The notes below the pieces were generated by a model. That model did not search any database and had not been told where the DNA came from. It was given only the letters and a program-made list of their open reading frames with translations. A stretch of DNA of 64,000 nt from Panorpa germanica. Lineage: Eukaryota; Arthropoda; Insecta; Mecoptera; Panorpidae. The translations under genes were made by a program, and so were the position numbers. The stretch is from contig OY783219.1 of NCBI GenBank assembly GCA_963678705.1, positions 4,464,001 through 4,528,000 of the forward strand, read 5' to 3'. Of this stretch, positions 46,470 to 59,342 are shown piece after piece (position 1 is the stretch's first letter; the number at the start of each line of letters is the position of its first letter).

Positions 46470-49204
46470 ATGGAAAATTTCATTAAACTGGAAGCTGATA
46501 CCATCTTGGAAGACAATGACGATAATTGTGAATATCAGTACTATGCCATTTACAATGAGGATTCACCCGAAGAAGTGATGCTGAAGCAAGAGATGGGAAC
46601 AGAAGAAGAACCAGACAATGAGAACTTCGTTTATGTAGAATTTGCCAATGATGACGAACTTATAACTACAAATTTGTTAACAGACGGAACATTAAATGAG
46701 GAATATCTTTTAGAACAGGATGAGGAGTATGTTGATGAACCGGATGAAGCAGTGGACATGGCTATTGACGTGTCTAAATTAACGGAAGTCATGCTGGAAG
46801 ATGGCAGCAAAGCGTACGTGGCATCAGAAAATATACCTAGTACTTTAACGCAAATTACTTTAGAGGATGGAAGAGTTGCGTATCTGGAGACTACACAGTT
46901 GATAGAGGACGCCGAACAAATTACTGAAGGTAAGACGTCTATTATTCCAATACGTGAACTTATACGAGGCGTGTTTTTTAAGTAAGTACCGTTTTGGAAT
47001 TAAAAAAAGACGTGCAAAGATATCGCAATAATTTTATTTTTACATGAAAGCCTGTACCTTCTACTTTTCTACAGCCATTACAGTCTGATTCTTCATTGTA
47101 TACGTTGTTTACTGAGTGTTTAAGATGCCTCCGACAATCGTGAGTCCCGCCAATTGTGAAGTACGGGCTGTTATACGATTTCTTAGTGCTAAAGGCGTAA
47201 AACCGATCGATATTCATCGTGAGATCTGTGAAGTTTACGGACAAAACATTATGAGTGATGGAATGGTAAGGAAATGGGTGAGAGCATTTAAAGATGGCCG
47301 CACAAATGTGCATGATGAAAAAAGTCAAAACAGTTGTGATACAGTGGTTAACAAGTCAGGCGGCAGAATTTTATGAGGAGGGTATTCAAAAACTGGTGCC
47401 ACGGTTATGACAAGTGCCTCAATATTCACGGAAATTATGTAGAAAAGTAGATTAAGGTACAGGCTATAATATATATATGTAAAAATAAAATTATTGCGAT
47501 ATCTTTGCACGTCTTTTTTTAATTCCAAAACGGTACTCACTAAAAAAACACGCCTCGTATATACTTACTTAAAAGCTCAATCCTACAAGAAATATATATT
47601 TGTTATATTATTTTATACAAAATGTCCACGTTTTTTGCAGAAGGTGTCTCATATTTTCAATTAACTGAAGAGAACCTAGATGTTAACGTCGAATCTGACG
47701 ATGAAGAACCATACCAAAAGAAAATGTACACTTGTCCCGTCGAAAATTGCGGCAAAAACTATACAACTAAACATCATCTACGGGTAATTTGTTACTAATC
47801 CAATCTGGAGATTACATTGGCACCAGATAATTATTTGAATAGCTTTAAGATTGATTCTTAAATTACAGGTTCACGAGCGAGTCCATACGGGAGTCAAGCC
47901 ATACAAATGTACAGAGTGTCCCCGAACATTTTCTACAGGATATTCACTAAAAACACATTTTAGAACCCATTCTGGAATTCGTCCTTATACTTGTAAACAT
48001 ATGCCATGCACTAAGTCGTTTAAAACTTCTGGAGATCTTCAAAAACATGTCCGGACCCATACAGGTACATCAAATTTACTTTAAATATATCTGTCTTAAA
48101 CGACAACGATAAGCAAAAGTATAGTCGGATATTAAATATAAAGATTAGCACTATATATAATGTGGTATATTATTTTATTCAGAGATTGTACTCACACATA
48201 TAAGTTTTTATATATTTACGTGTATAAAATACAATCACGCTCTTAAGAAATAACTCCACGCAAGCATTTCAACATACTGCGTTGCCAAGATGTTGTTCAA
48301 ACTATCCAAAAAGCAGTAAAAACAGTCCTAATTTATTCCTATACAATGTTAGAGTTTTTCTAAATACAAACTGTGAAATCGTTCTGGAAGTATACGATAA
48401 AACAATGCCTTTTATACTTTGTTGGGCCCAGAATACCAAACTTTGCAGTAAGAACAGTTACAGATTTGCATTATTACAGAAATTAATACTCCTTAAATTC
48501 CAGGTGAAAGACCTTTTGTATGCACCGTGCCTGATTGTAACAGAGCTTTCACAACTTCCAATATTCGAAAAGTTCACATGCGAACCCACACTGGAGAAAG
48601 ACCGTACCAGTGTGAATATCCAGGTTGTAACAAGAGATTCGCCTCCACCACTAACTACAAAAATCATGAACGAATTCACTCTGGAGAGAAACCTTATGTC
48701 TGTCGGGTTGAGGTATTACTAACACAGCTTACGTTATAAAATAGATTTTTAGCGTAATGCAATTCTAAACATAAAATAATTTGCAGACGTGTCAAAAAAG
48801 ATTCACGGAATATTCTTCGTTGTACAAACACCAAATCGTCCACTCAAGTTCGAACCCTCACATCTGCGATATTTGCAACAAGGTCTTTAAACAGGTAAAC
48901 TTTGTTACAATCAGAATTATTTTTGATATATATTAAAGAAGTGTGATATATATATATAAAATGCTTGTTTTTGGTATAGTCTTCCTCATATATCAATCAT
49001 CGTCGATCTGCACATGGTTTGAATCCTCAAAACTCATCACCACTTGTCTTAAACCAAGATCTACTAGCATCGTTAGGTACAAGTCAACTGAGAATCGAAG
49101 GTCTAGGTCTTATTACGCTCAAGGGGGTGCTACCAGATGATGGAGAAGTCACCATGGACGATAATGATCAGCCCCAGTACGTAGTTATACCAGATGGGCA
49201 ATAA
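46470..49204 (+). CDS. ZNF143/Staf-type C2H2 zinc finger transcription factor
   Basis: A 446-residue nuclear factor of the ZNF143/ZNF76 family, activators of snRNA-type and many mRNA promoters. Exons: 46470-46929, 47641-47783, 47869-48064, 48504-48712, 48787-48894 and 48980-49204, all in phase. The N-terminus is acidic and carries repeated LEDG-(S/R)-x-AY motifs ([20 protein letters not shown]), as in the ZNF143 activation region. Seven C2H2 fingers follow (about residues 181-385); the linkers and [11 protein letters not shown] in finger 6 match ZNF143 closely. Fingers 6 and 7 are each split by an intron. The C-terminus is short, so the protein is smaller than human ZNF143 (about 630). The first coding intron hosts a mariner relic. 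Start chosen at the first ATG after the acceptor. Confidence 0.9.
46963..47560 (+). mobile_element. Internally deleted mariner element with long inverted repeats
   Basis: About 598 bp flanked by TA. The terminal inverted repeats are unusually long, about 80 bp (46,963-47,047 and 47,479-47,560), starting CGAGGCGTGTTTTTT. The interior encodes only the two ends of a mariner transposase. Lies 33 bp inside the first coding intron of the ZNF143-type gene. Confidence 0.9.
47125..47453 (+). pseudogene. Mariner transposase remnant (N- and C-terminal parts only)
   Basis: The frame starts with a typical mariner helix-turn-helix part ([36 protein letters not shown]). It then jumps in another frame to the C-terminus ([16 protein letters not shown], then [14 protein letters not shown] with a frame change). 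The catalytic DD34D core is deleted, so it cannot act as a transposase. Confidence 0.88.
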
Positions 49205-49467
49205 AAGTTTACATTCTCATATATTTAAGATTAAGATGATCTCCTACTATATACCTATTAGAATATGTATAATGTTTTTGTTTCCTCCAAGCATAATCAA
49301 GTATGCTTAAAATATAATTTTAAAAATAAGACAATGTTATTATAAATCACAATTTTTCTATTTTTATATGTATATCACTAAATTTTTGTAAATAAATGTG
49401 CCAAAGATATATATAACTAATTATCTTTATTGTATATAATGTAATGTAAATACATTTAAGAAAAACA

Positions 49468-51803
49468 ATGTTTTTTTCAAATTTACGAGCGTTATTTTAT
49501 GGAGACATACCATTTCAATTTAGTAAAATGGTTATTCAAAATAAAGATGTAAGTTGTAGCACACAACTGGCATCTGTGAAAAATCATAGAAGAACAACAA
49601 CCATGTTACAAACATCTTCAGTGAAAAGTTTGCAAAAATTTAGTACACCGATAATTACACTTGCAGAAAATGTTAAAGAAGGGTAAGTTGATCGTAGAGT
49701 TATCAACACAACCCCAATTTGCCATAAAACATACTTTCATTTCCTTAGATCTTTGAGTTCGTTATCATTAGCAGAGCCGAAGAGTATCGATGCTAGAAAA
49801 TCTAAAAATCATTTGAAAAATAAAGAAATATACGCATCAAATTATGAAAAGAAATTAAGCACTATTATTAAATACGCAAAGCTAATGACTGCAGCAGAAA
49901 CGCCAATAACACCTAACGACATCCGCGTTAAAAGATTGCTGTGTTTAATTAATGGAGCGAACTCTAGGTCTTCATCTTCTGCAGAGAGTAAATCGGTTCT
50001 TACCAAATATACATCAATAAAAAAAGAAAAAGAAGAGCACCATTGTTTACATAATCTATCAAAACAACATCGGAGATATTACTCTGGGAGTGAGTTAGTT
50101 TAATATATAAATTGTAAAAGTGATGGTATATTGTTTTGTAAATATTTTACAGATGCTCCACCACCGAAAAACCCCTCTGGTGGTGATAGCGCTATGCCTC
50201 CAGGAGTAATCCTACATAAAGACACAGAATGCCACCTAAATAATCAAATTTCAGCGGAATTATTTGCTAGTTACGCATATCTATCTCTAGCTAGTTACTT
50301 CGGTAAAAACGAGGTGAGTTTAGTGATCCATCAATTTTAGTTTATGATTACAAATGCGTACTGTGAAGTTATATAATTTCAGGTTGGTTTAAATGGGTTT
50401 TACAATTTTTTTATGGCTATGTCCGAAGAAGAAACTGGACATGCCGTTAAATTAATGGATTATGTTAATCTTCGTGGTGGGAATGTACAATTTTGTCCTT
50501 TGCCAGCCCCAACACTTAAAGTAACGAGTGCTAAAACAGCATTGGAAATCGCACTGGGACTTGAACTTGATGTTACTTGTGTGAATATTTATTTTATATT
50601 TACTGATTTAAAAACAAATCTCTATTTACTGCTCTCTGAGCCACGTACATTAAAAATAAATATTCTAGTATCTAATGGGCTTGTGTCCTCATTTTTTAGT
50701 GGTCGATTTTTCAATTGATTGAAATTGATGTTAATAAATGTGTATTAGCGTGTCTATTTTATTAAACATTGACGGAGATATAGCAAATAAAAGTTTGAAT
50801 TGTAGTTTTAGCGCTAGAAATGGTCGCCTATATTTGTATGGCGTGAAATGCATTTTAACGTCAGTTATTTGTTGAGTAGGTCAGTGCTGTGGTAATGTTC
50901 TGTAGCTGTTGGTAGTCAAATAATCAAGTCCAGTAAAAGAATAATAAGTTTTTATTTTATTTAACCCTGCTAAGGCTGACATAATATTGAAATTTGATTG
51001 TTCCTTGAAATAGCTATAAATAATATTTGATATATAAATACATATAGCGGTAAGGTTGGTAACCTTATACAAGGATTGTGATGTCACATGCACTTGGAAT
51101 GTGTACAACGTTGAATCCCTTTAATAATTAAAGAGACAAAATTACTTTTTTAATTGTTAATATCTCTTAACACATAAGGAGTTATTAAAAAATAATTGAA
51201 CATTTGAGGTTCTAGTAACCCACTTTATCAATATATAGTACACTTTTGTAGAAATTAAGACGTAGGACACAAGCCCATTTGTAATCAAATCTTATCCCCT
51301 GGTTTAAAATATTATAAACGAGATAGTATATTATTTAAATACTTATCTTCAATCAATTTTTTTGTTTATAGAAACTAGTTGGAGTACATGATGAAGCTGC
51401 GAAGTATAATGATTATGTAACAATGGATTTTATAGTTACAGAATATTTACAAGACCAGGTATTATTTAAAAGTCGTAATTGTCAAATAACAATAAGAACG
51501 CATTTCTTATTCGCAATTGCACACATGCTTTCAATATTTAAAATAATTGGTATAACAAATTTCTAAAAGCTACGTTCTATATTCTACCAGCGAAATACAA
51601 CCATACAGCTTTAAAGAATATGTTAATTATAAACTATAATAATAAATTTGTAATATTTGTTGCAGTATAAATCAATACAAGAAATTCAGGTATTTATTTC
51701 AAAATTAAATGTGGGTTGTAATTGTGGAGTTGCGATATTAAAAGTAGATAAAATGTTACAAAAACAATTTAGGAGATCTGATAAATCTAAAAGCACAGAT
51801 TAA
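49468..51803 (+). CDS. Fer3HCH: Ferritin heavy-chain-like subunit, probably mitochondrial (Fer3HCH type)
   Basis: An iron-storage ferritin with ferroxidase residues. Exons: 49468-49682, 49749-50089, 50153-50313, 50383-50580, 51372-51458 and 51666-51803, in phase, 379 residues. The ferritin fold starts near residue 195 (HKDTECHLNNQISAELFASYAYLS). The H-chain centre is present: E in AELFASYAY with its Tyr, EE..H in SEEETGHAVK, E in ALGLELD and Q in YLQDQ. Before it lie about 190 residues rich in Ser, Lys, Arg and Thr and poor in acids. This looks like a mitochondrial presequence but is far longer than usual for insect Fer3HCH. Intron 4 carries a complete MITE-1. The start is the first ATG in the frame; a start further in would shorten the extension. 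Confidence 0.88.
50675..51278 (+). mobile_element. MITE-1, complete reference copy
   Basis: 604 bp in the ferritin intron with terminal inverted repeats ATGGGCTTGTGTCCT and GGACACAAGCCCAT. No coding capacity. Seven other copies or fragments occur in this window. Confidence 0.85.
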
Positions 51804-51974
51804 ATTTTTTTAATAGATATTTAATTAAATTTATATTTTTGTTAATAATTTAGAAGATTATGTGAAAGTCATTTTGTATTGTCTTTGTATATTATATTAA
51901 AATAATAAAAACATTTATATATATATAGAAAAGATTAGTTTTATTTTACGATTTCATTTGTATTAATTTTATAG

Positions 51975-52412
51975 AAAACTAGCTGACCCGGCAAACGTTG
52001 TTTTGCCATATACGTTATTTCTAGGAAATATTTTTTTTTAAGAAATACATGAAAATTATAGTATACTACAATTATTATATTCGATTTCCATCTTGTAGAT
52101 CTGTGGATGGAACAGGATAATATAAAAATCGCGATTAAAAATCAGGGGTCGATCGTATAAGGGTGAAAATTTAGAATTAAATGTATTTTTCAATGCTGAA
52201 TCATGAAAGAATAAAAACAAATAATTTTATCCAAAAAATAAAATTTAAAAATTTGGGGTGGATCACCCTTAACATTTAGGGGTATGAAAAGTAATGTTGG
52301 CCGATTCTCAGACCTACCTCATAACCACACAAAATTTTATCAAAATCGGTTCAACCGTTTCGGAGGAGTTTGGGAACAAACATCGCGACACGAGAATTTT
52401 ATATATTAGATT
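51975..52412. mobile_element. Dispersed insect repeat (retroelement-like, class uncertain)
   Basis: Begins CTAGCTGACCCGGCAAACGT and ends near AATTTTATATATTAGAT, with the internal motif CCGTTTCGGAGGAGTTTGGG. I know this type of sequence as a frequent dispersed element in insect genomes but cannot state its class. Non-coding here. Confidence 0.6.
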
Positions 52413-52999
52413 TGCCGGTCTTACTGGTTGTATTTCACAAAATCAATGCATGCAATATTATTTAAAATTCACATACCCCAGAAAATTCTTAAAACGAAAA
52501 CAAATCTATATTCAAGACGATAACTCTTTAAATTTATCTTGATAAATAGATAGCCGCCCTAAAAATAAAGAAAAGAATGGTTTTTATCAAGGCATTAACT
52601 GTATTCAATACTATTTTTACTTTAGTTTGTTTCAACACCAATGCAACACTTTTCATTTTAAATAAAGAATGAATTTTTTTGCTGTAGATTTAAGAAAGAA
52701 ATTCTAAAATCAAATTCTCAGTAAAGTAACAAACTTAAAGTAGTAGTATGAGTACAGTATGTATAAAGAGCCTTAAATTTTTCAACTTTTACATGCATAA
52801 AAATAAATATTCATTTACTTTTTACTATAAATCAATCCATGAAACCAAATTAAAATCTTGTGTTCTGTTTTGTACTTTGTATTTATTATATTTTAATAAA
52901 CTGGTGGATGTTGGAAGAGGTTATTATCAATAAAAAATATGTTTAACCAAAGATGTTTATTGGTATATTTATAAAATATATAAATTATAACACACGAGT
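52413..52999. other. Convergent intergenic region ferritin / RpS10
   Basis: AT-rich with the 3' UTR of RpS10 (polyadenylation-like hexamers on the minus strand). No coding block: the open frames here are low-complexity. Confidence 0.45.
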
Positions 53000-53750
53000 C
53001 TATTGTGGGGCGGGTCTTCCACCACGGCCATATCCTCCACGCTGAAACAAATAAAACCAAAATAAGAAACACGTTTACTTATAAACAAATTATGTTTTAA
53101 GGGAGTGTTTAGATCAGAAAAGAACGAATCCACATGGGGTTTGACATTTGTACGGTGTCTTCAGACCGCCCGTTCACGTGTCGTCATTTAAAAAAACAAA
53201 ACTTGTTGCAATTTAAAAAGGTACTTACGAATTCCAAATCGCCAGTGCCAGCACCAACATCAGCTTTCTTGTCAGGTCCTCCGGGTGGTCCACCTGGGGC
53301 CCTTCGGTATGCACTACGATCTTCAGCTGGTCTGGATGTTTCAGATCGGGGTCCACCAGTTGCGGGCCTTGGACGAGCTAATTCAGGTCTTGCTTGACGT
53401 TTAAGAGTTGCTGGTACAATCTCTGGGGGCAAGTGTAGGTATGTACGCAGGTATTCAATACCTTCATTTGTCAAGTACCTATAATAAAAGAACACTTTGT
53501 TTATTTACAATTTAGGTTACAAACAAAAAGAACTTCTTTGAGCAACTTACCAGTAGAAATGTCTCCATGCGAATTGTTCTGTAACGTATCCTCTTGATTT
53601 AAGAGATTGCATAGCTTTAATAACGTGGAGATTTGGGAGCTGCTCTAGCTCGGGGTGCTTTGGTGCATGGTAATCTTTCTTGGCTACCATAACCCCCTCT
53701 TTAAAGAGGTATTCATAGATAGCAACACGATTTTGCTTGGGCATCAACAT
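53000..53750 (-). CDS. RpS10: Ribosomal protein eS10 (RpS10)
   Basis: A small-subunit cytosolic ribosomal protein at the beak near the mRNA entry. Coding exons on the minus strand: 53750-53551, 53478-53229 and 53041-53000, in phase, 163 residues. The sequence is near identical in blocks to animal RPS10: [41 protein letters not shown] and [13 protein letters not shown]. The tail is Arg/Pro/Gly-rich and ends GRGGRPAPQ. The intron 53042-53228 hosts a box C/D snoRNA candidate. A 5' UTR exon with a pyrimidine start (CCTTTTCG) probably lies at about 54,067-54,102. Divergent from SF3A2. Confidence 0.97.
53111..53190 (-). ncRNA. Box C/D snoRNA candidate in RpS10 intron (U43-like guide), copy 1
   Basis: Read on the host strand: C-like box ATGACGA (53,187-53,181), a guide AACGGGCGGT directly before a CTGA (D'), and D box CTGA at 53,117-53,114. 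The guide is complementary to ACCGCCCGT, the conserved 3' region of 18S rRNA. The fifth base upstream of D' points to the same cytosine that SNORD43 targets in vertebrates. About 60 bases are shared almost identically with 57,080-57,146 in RpL27A. Confidence 0.7.
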
Positions 53751-54066
53751 TCTGTAAATAATAAATTTTAATTACAAACACTTATAACACAAACCTTATA
53801 AACTATTAACTAAACACAACTATTTTATAAAAGCACATGTATAATTTATAAAGAAAACATGATTCACATGCAAGTTACTTGAGATTTTTAATAACCTCAA
53901 ACACAAACTTTAAGTTAAAAATTGTATGTAAATAAATGGTATTATCTAAAACATATACAAAAAAATATATATTACTTGGCACAATGTTTTTTAAAAACGT
54001 TTATATTTTGAATAAAATATATAGATGAAATAATAAATCGTAGATTTATTTATTACAAGCACATAC

Positions 54067-54102
54067 TTAGTAAATATCTGTTCGCCAACACAATCGAAAA
54101 GG
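54067..54102 (-). other. Probable 5' UTR exon of RpS10 with TOP-like start
   Basis: A minus-strand CCTTTTCG tract followed by a donor TACTAA|GTATGT, 320 bp upstream of the start codon exon. A pyrimidine start is expected for ribosomal protein mRNAs. Inferred from sequence pattern only. Confidence 0.4.
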
Positions 54103-54461
54103 ACAAGATGGAGGAACGCCGCCTAGTGGTAAAAGTTCTACCGAGAGATTGTTCCCATAATGCTTTGGTAAATTAGCACCAGCGCCATCTCTGGATCGAC
54201 TTGTTTATATCTTTTGACATTTAAAAATGGCGTACAATGGCGCTTGTGAAGTTTAAACGTTGATTGCCGTTGCTAAAGTTAATAATTATTCTATAAACAA
54301 AAACTATATATTAAAAGTGAAATTAACAATACATATTTGACACTTATATAATATTTACGATACATTTTTACTGGGTTAGTATGACTTAACCTCAACATAG
54401 AAGAAAGTCTCCTTGTCGTGAACTTAACATCATTATTTTCTAGTTCTCCAGAGTGTAAGCA

Positions 54462-55560
54462 ATGGATTTCCAAAATAGACCTGGTGGAAAGACAGGAGGA
54501 GGTGGAGTTGCCTCTTGGTCTGAAAGTAATAGAGACCGGCGTGAGAGATTGAGACAACTTGCTCTGGAAACAATAGATTTAAATAAGGATCCATATTTTA
54601 TGAAAAATCATTTAGGTATTGTATTAAGCTTTAATTATGATTGTACGTTGTTCTATATTTTCTAATTTATTATATCTTCCAGGGACTTATGAGTGTAAAC
54701 TATGTCTAACTCTTCATAATAATGAGGGAAGCTATTTAGCTCACACACAAGGCAAAAAGCATCAAGCTAATTTAGCTAGAAGAGCTGCAAAAGATGCCAA
54801 GGAAGCGCCACAGCAATTAGCTCCAGAAAAACCAAGAGTTGAACCTAAAAAGTTTGTAAAGATTGGTCGCCCTGGTTATCGAGTGACGAAACAAAGAGAG
54901 CCAGAATCTGGGCAACAGTCTTTATTGTTTCAAATCGATTATCCAGGTTTGTTGCACTTGTAATCTTCATGATACTTCACTAGTGATTAAGTTCAGCCTC
55001 CTCATATTATTCTACATAGGCGTCAGACTACTTTTGCCACCTTAAAATTACAATAGATTTTATTTTCTAGAAATAACTGAAGGCGTAGTCCCTCGCCATA
55101 GGTTTATGTCAGCCTACGAACAAAAGGTTGAACCTCCAGACCGTAAATGGCAATATCTACTTTTTGCAGCAGAACCATACGAAACAATAGCTTTTAAAGT
55201 AAGATTCAAATAAATAAAAATGTATTTTTGTAAAAATCTGTTTAATATATAAAATGATTTTCTATTCAGGTGCCAAGTCGTGAAGTGGAGAAATCAGAAG
55301 GTAAATTTTGGACCCACTGGAATAAAGATACAAAACAATTTTTTATGCAATTTGCTTTTAAACAAGAGGGCAAATTAATGCCTGGGAAGCCTGGTATGTT
55401 ACCACCGCATTTAAGATCAATGGCAAATGTTCCACCTCCACCGATACCTCCTCCACCTATGATGTCTGGGAACTCACAGCGAGGCCAAGTTTATAATCCT
55501 TTACCTCCGCCACCACCTTTGAATATTATGCCAGTTCCACCGCCCCCTAATCTAAATTAA
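54462..55560 (+). CDS. Sf3a2: SF3A2, splicing factor 3A subunit 2
   Basis: A subunit of the SF3a part of U2 snRNP, needed for branch-site recognition. Exons: 54462-54615, 54683-54946, 55071-55198 and 55270-55560, in phase, 278 residues. The N-terminus MDFQNRPGGKTGGGGVAS and the matrin-type C2H2 zinc finger (YECKLCLTLHNNEGSYLAHTQGK, split in two blocks) are diagnostic. KKFVKIGRPGYRVTKQ, RHRFMSAYEQKVEPPD and EGKFWTHWNKDTKQFF follow. The tail is rich in Pro but short compared with the human protein (464 residues), in which long proline heptads occur. Confidence 0.97.
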
Positions 55561-56880
55561 AAGATCATATTTCTGTTATAACAGTTTTATATTGAAATAA
55601 AATAAACTAAGAGTATATTTGTGTTTTTATTTATGGACTGCTTGTAATTTATTATTAGCAATAGTCTAGGAACTATTTTTAACTAATAAGTTTAAAAAAT
55701 GCAAGCTATTAATTGACTACATATATATAAAGCATACATATAAAGGAATGAATCAAAATTTGACTTGAAACTAAAATTAAGTATTTTGTTAAAAACAAGA
55801 ATATTAAGCACCGGATTGCTTCGCCAGATTACATTTTATCCAGTACAAATTTGTTAGATTTATCACAGATTCCTATACATCAGTAGATCAAAACGAGGCC
55901 AACATTTTTATGAATAGAACACGTCTCTAGATTCAATTTTATCCAGTGTAAATTTATCTTATACTCAATTCAATGCTGTTTAAAAAGATATGCATTCTCC
56001 AAGTGAAGAGGAGCCACGTACAATTGCTTCTTTTTCATAAGATAGTAATTAAGTTAAACTGTCGGAATTTATTTTTATATGTAGTTTAAATTACGAAGAG
56101 TTAGGCTTAAGAGGACAAGAGCCGTATAAATCTACGATAGGATGATAAATTATATCTCATATATATAAAAAAAAGTTAGAGACAGTGCTTTTATCCAAGA
56201 TTTATACGGTACAACTTATTTTAGCCGAACTCATAATTATATATTATTCAAAATATAAGCAATCAAAAATAGTAATTTAAAAGACCCAAGATAATTAAAC
56301 AGAGGCTACAAAATGTAACTTTCCTAAAAAGGAAAACTAAAATTATAAGAGGTCCTATTTAAATATTAAAGTATACCATATTGGGTTTAGGCTGTATTAA
56401 ATTTTCTACACTCTGGGGCCTTGCCTCCTCAACCCGATCTCATAATATTATTGAAAATATAAGCAATCAAAAATAGTAATTTAAAAAACCCAAGACAATA
56501 TTAAGAAACATTAATATCACTTCCGCATATTACCTAATTTTAGTAAAATTAATAGAAATATAATTATAAAATATAATTTTCCTAAAATGATAAAGTTAAT
56601 AATTATAAAAGAGGTACATTTAAATATTAAAGGATGCATTGGGATCAGGAAATTCTGTATGCAATTTAATTCGACATGATGCTGTAATAAACTTTCTACA
56701 CTCTGGGGCTTTGTCTCCTTTGACCCTAAAGCTTAAAACATTTTGATTATTTAGTTTTACGATGTCTTTATTTTGAGAATACCAAATAAAATAAAAACGA
56801 AGAAGAACTTTTTATACACCTTTTATTGTTTACAAAAGAAAACTTGTATACATAAAGTTATGTTGTTTTTAAATAAAGTT
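55561..56880. other. Convergent intergenic region SF3A2 / RpL27A with a diverged tandem repeat
   Basis: No coding block. Two diverged copies of a roughly 250-300 bp segment lie at about 56,235-56,440 and 56,450-56,735. They share AAAATATAAGCAATCAAAAA, TTTAAATATTAAAG and the marker CTACACTCTGGGGC followed by TTG and CTCCT. Confidence 0.6.
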
Positions 56881-58153
<1,273 letters not shown>

Positions 58154-59342
58154 TTTCCAAACAAGTTAAGAAAGAATTGGGACAGTGCAGAATATATTAA
58201 GATTGAAAAAATAACTTACAACAGCGCCATCTGCAAATTCTAGCGGCCAGACGAATACTGCTTATGCAATGAACTCAAACTGGCGCAATATTCAAAATCA
58301 TTAATTATTTTAAACAGTTTCATTTTTAAACTAATTAGAAAATTAATATATATTATCTGGCATAAACTAATTAACCAGATTCTCTTGGAAAGTTATCACT
58401 AAATTAGAAGTAATAAATGCAATTTTATGGTTTGCGAAAATTGTAACAACAATATTTAATATTTATTCTTTTAAAAACAAACATAATTTTACAATATATT
58501 TACACATGTTCTTGTATATAATTCAAATTATAAGAATTGTAAATACTTATTTATCAAACTTTTATATTTAAATAAAAAATATATTTTAAATAATTGGAAA
58601 TAAAACTTTATTTAAAAATTCTTATTTTGTACAAGAATCCTGAGTTTATTTTCTAATCAAGTCTTTGGACAATATGTTTTAGTCTTTGATTTATATAAAT
58701 ATTAATAATAATTCATTTAAATTCGTGGTTAAAGTAGATAAAAGAAATGATGGAATTGTTATTGGATATAAATCAATTGGTCATGCATTTAAAAAATTGG
58801 TACTAGACCACACAAAATTTAATTGAATTATTTAAAAATCTTAATACTATATTTTTCTAAAATAAAATTATTACAGCCATTGTAGCCACTTATACAAACT
58901 TTTTAAATATTAACACCTTCATTTGTGTGTTAAATTCTTTTTGTATTAAGCCATACATGTTTAATTAAAAATATAATACATATCGGTGATTCCCCTACTT
59001 TATTGATAACTAAACTATATTATTAACGATCAAAAGTGTTGCCAGAGTGATTGTAAAAACCTACATCTGGCAATATATCGTTAAATTAACGACAACGTTT
59101 ATCATTATTATCTGGAATTCAGCTACAGTCAATATATAAATAGATTCTGAAATAACTGTCACAGACAGAAAGAGCCACAAGTTTATATAAGTGTTTACAA
59201 ACAACGTGTTGATTATAATTACAATAAATGAAGGGTACAGGAAACAAACAATCTTAGTCATATTTATTATACGTATTTTATGCCTCCTCTATCCTTCATA
59301 CCCTTAATATATTTGGCAAGATTAATAGATGGAAGGTAGTAA
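58154..59342. other. Intergenic region RpL27A / ZnT gene
   Basis: About 1.2 kb of strongly AT-rich DNA between the RpL27A start and the ZnT stop, holding the RpL27A promoter and the ZnT 3' UTR. No repeat or coding block seen. Confidence 0.45.

Noticed and set aside
46930-46985. Extension of the ZNF143 first exon into the mariner end
   Set aside because: The open frame simply reads through a good donor (GAAG|GTAAGA) into intron and transposon; the downstream exon fits the donor phase.
47116-47376. Host gene with a helix-turn-helix domain
   Set aside because: It is the N-terminus of a mariner transposase inside an element with clear inverted repeats and no catalytic core.
53134-53495. Open frames on the plus strand across RpS10
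   Set aside because: Antisense shadows of the RpS10 exon; the minus-strand product is a clear ribosomal protein.
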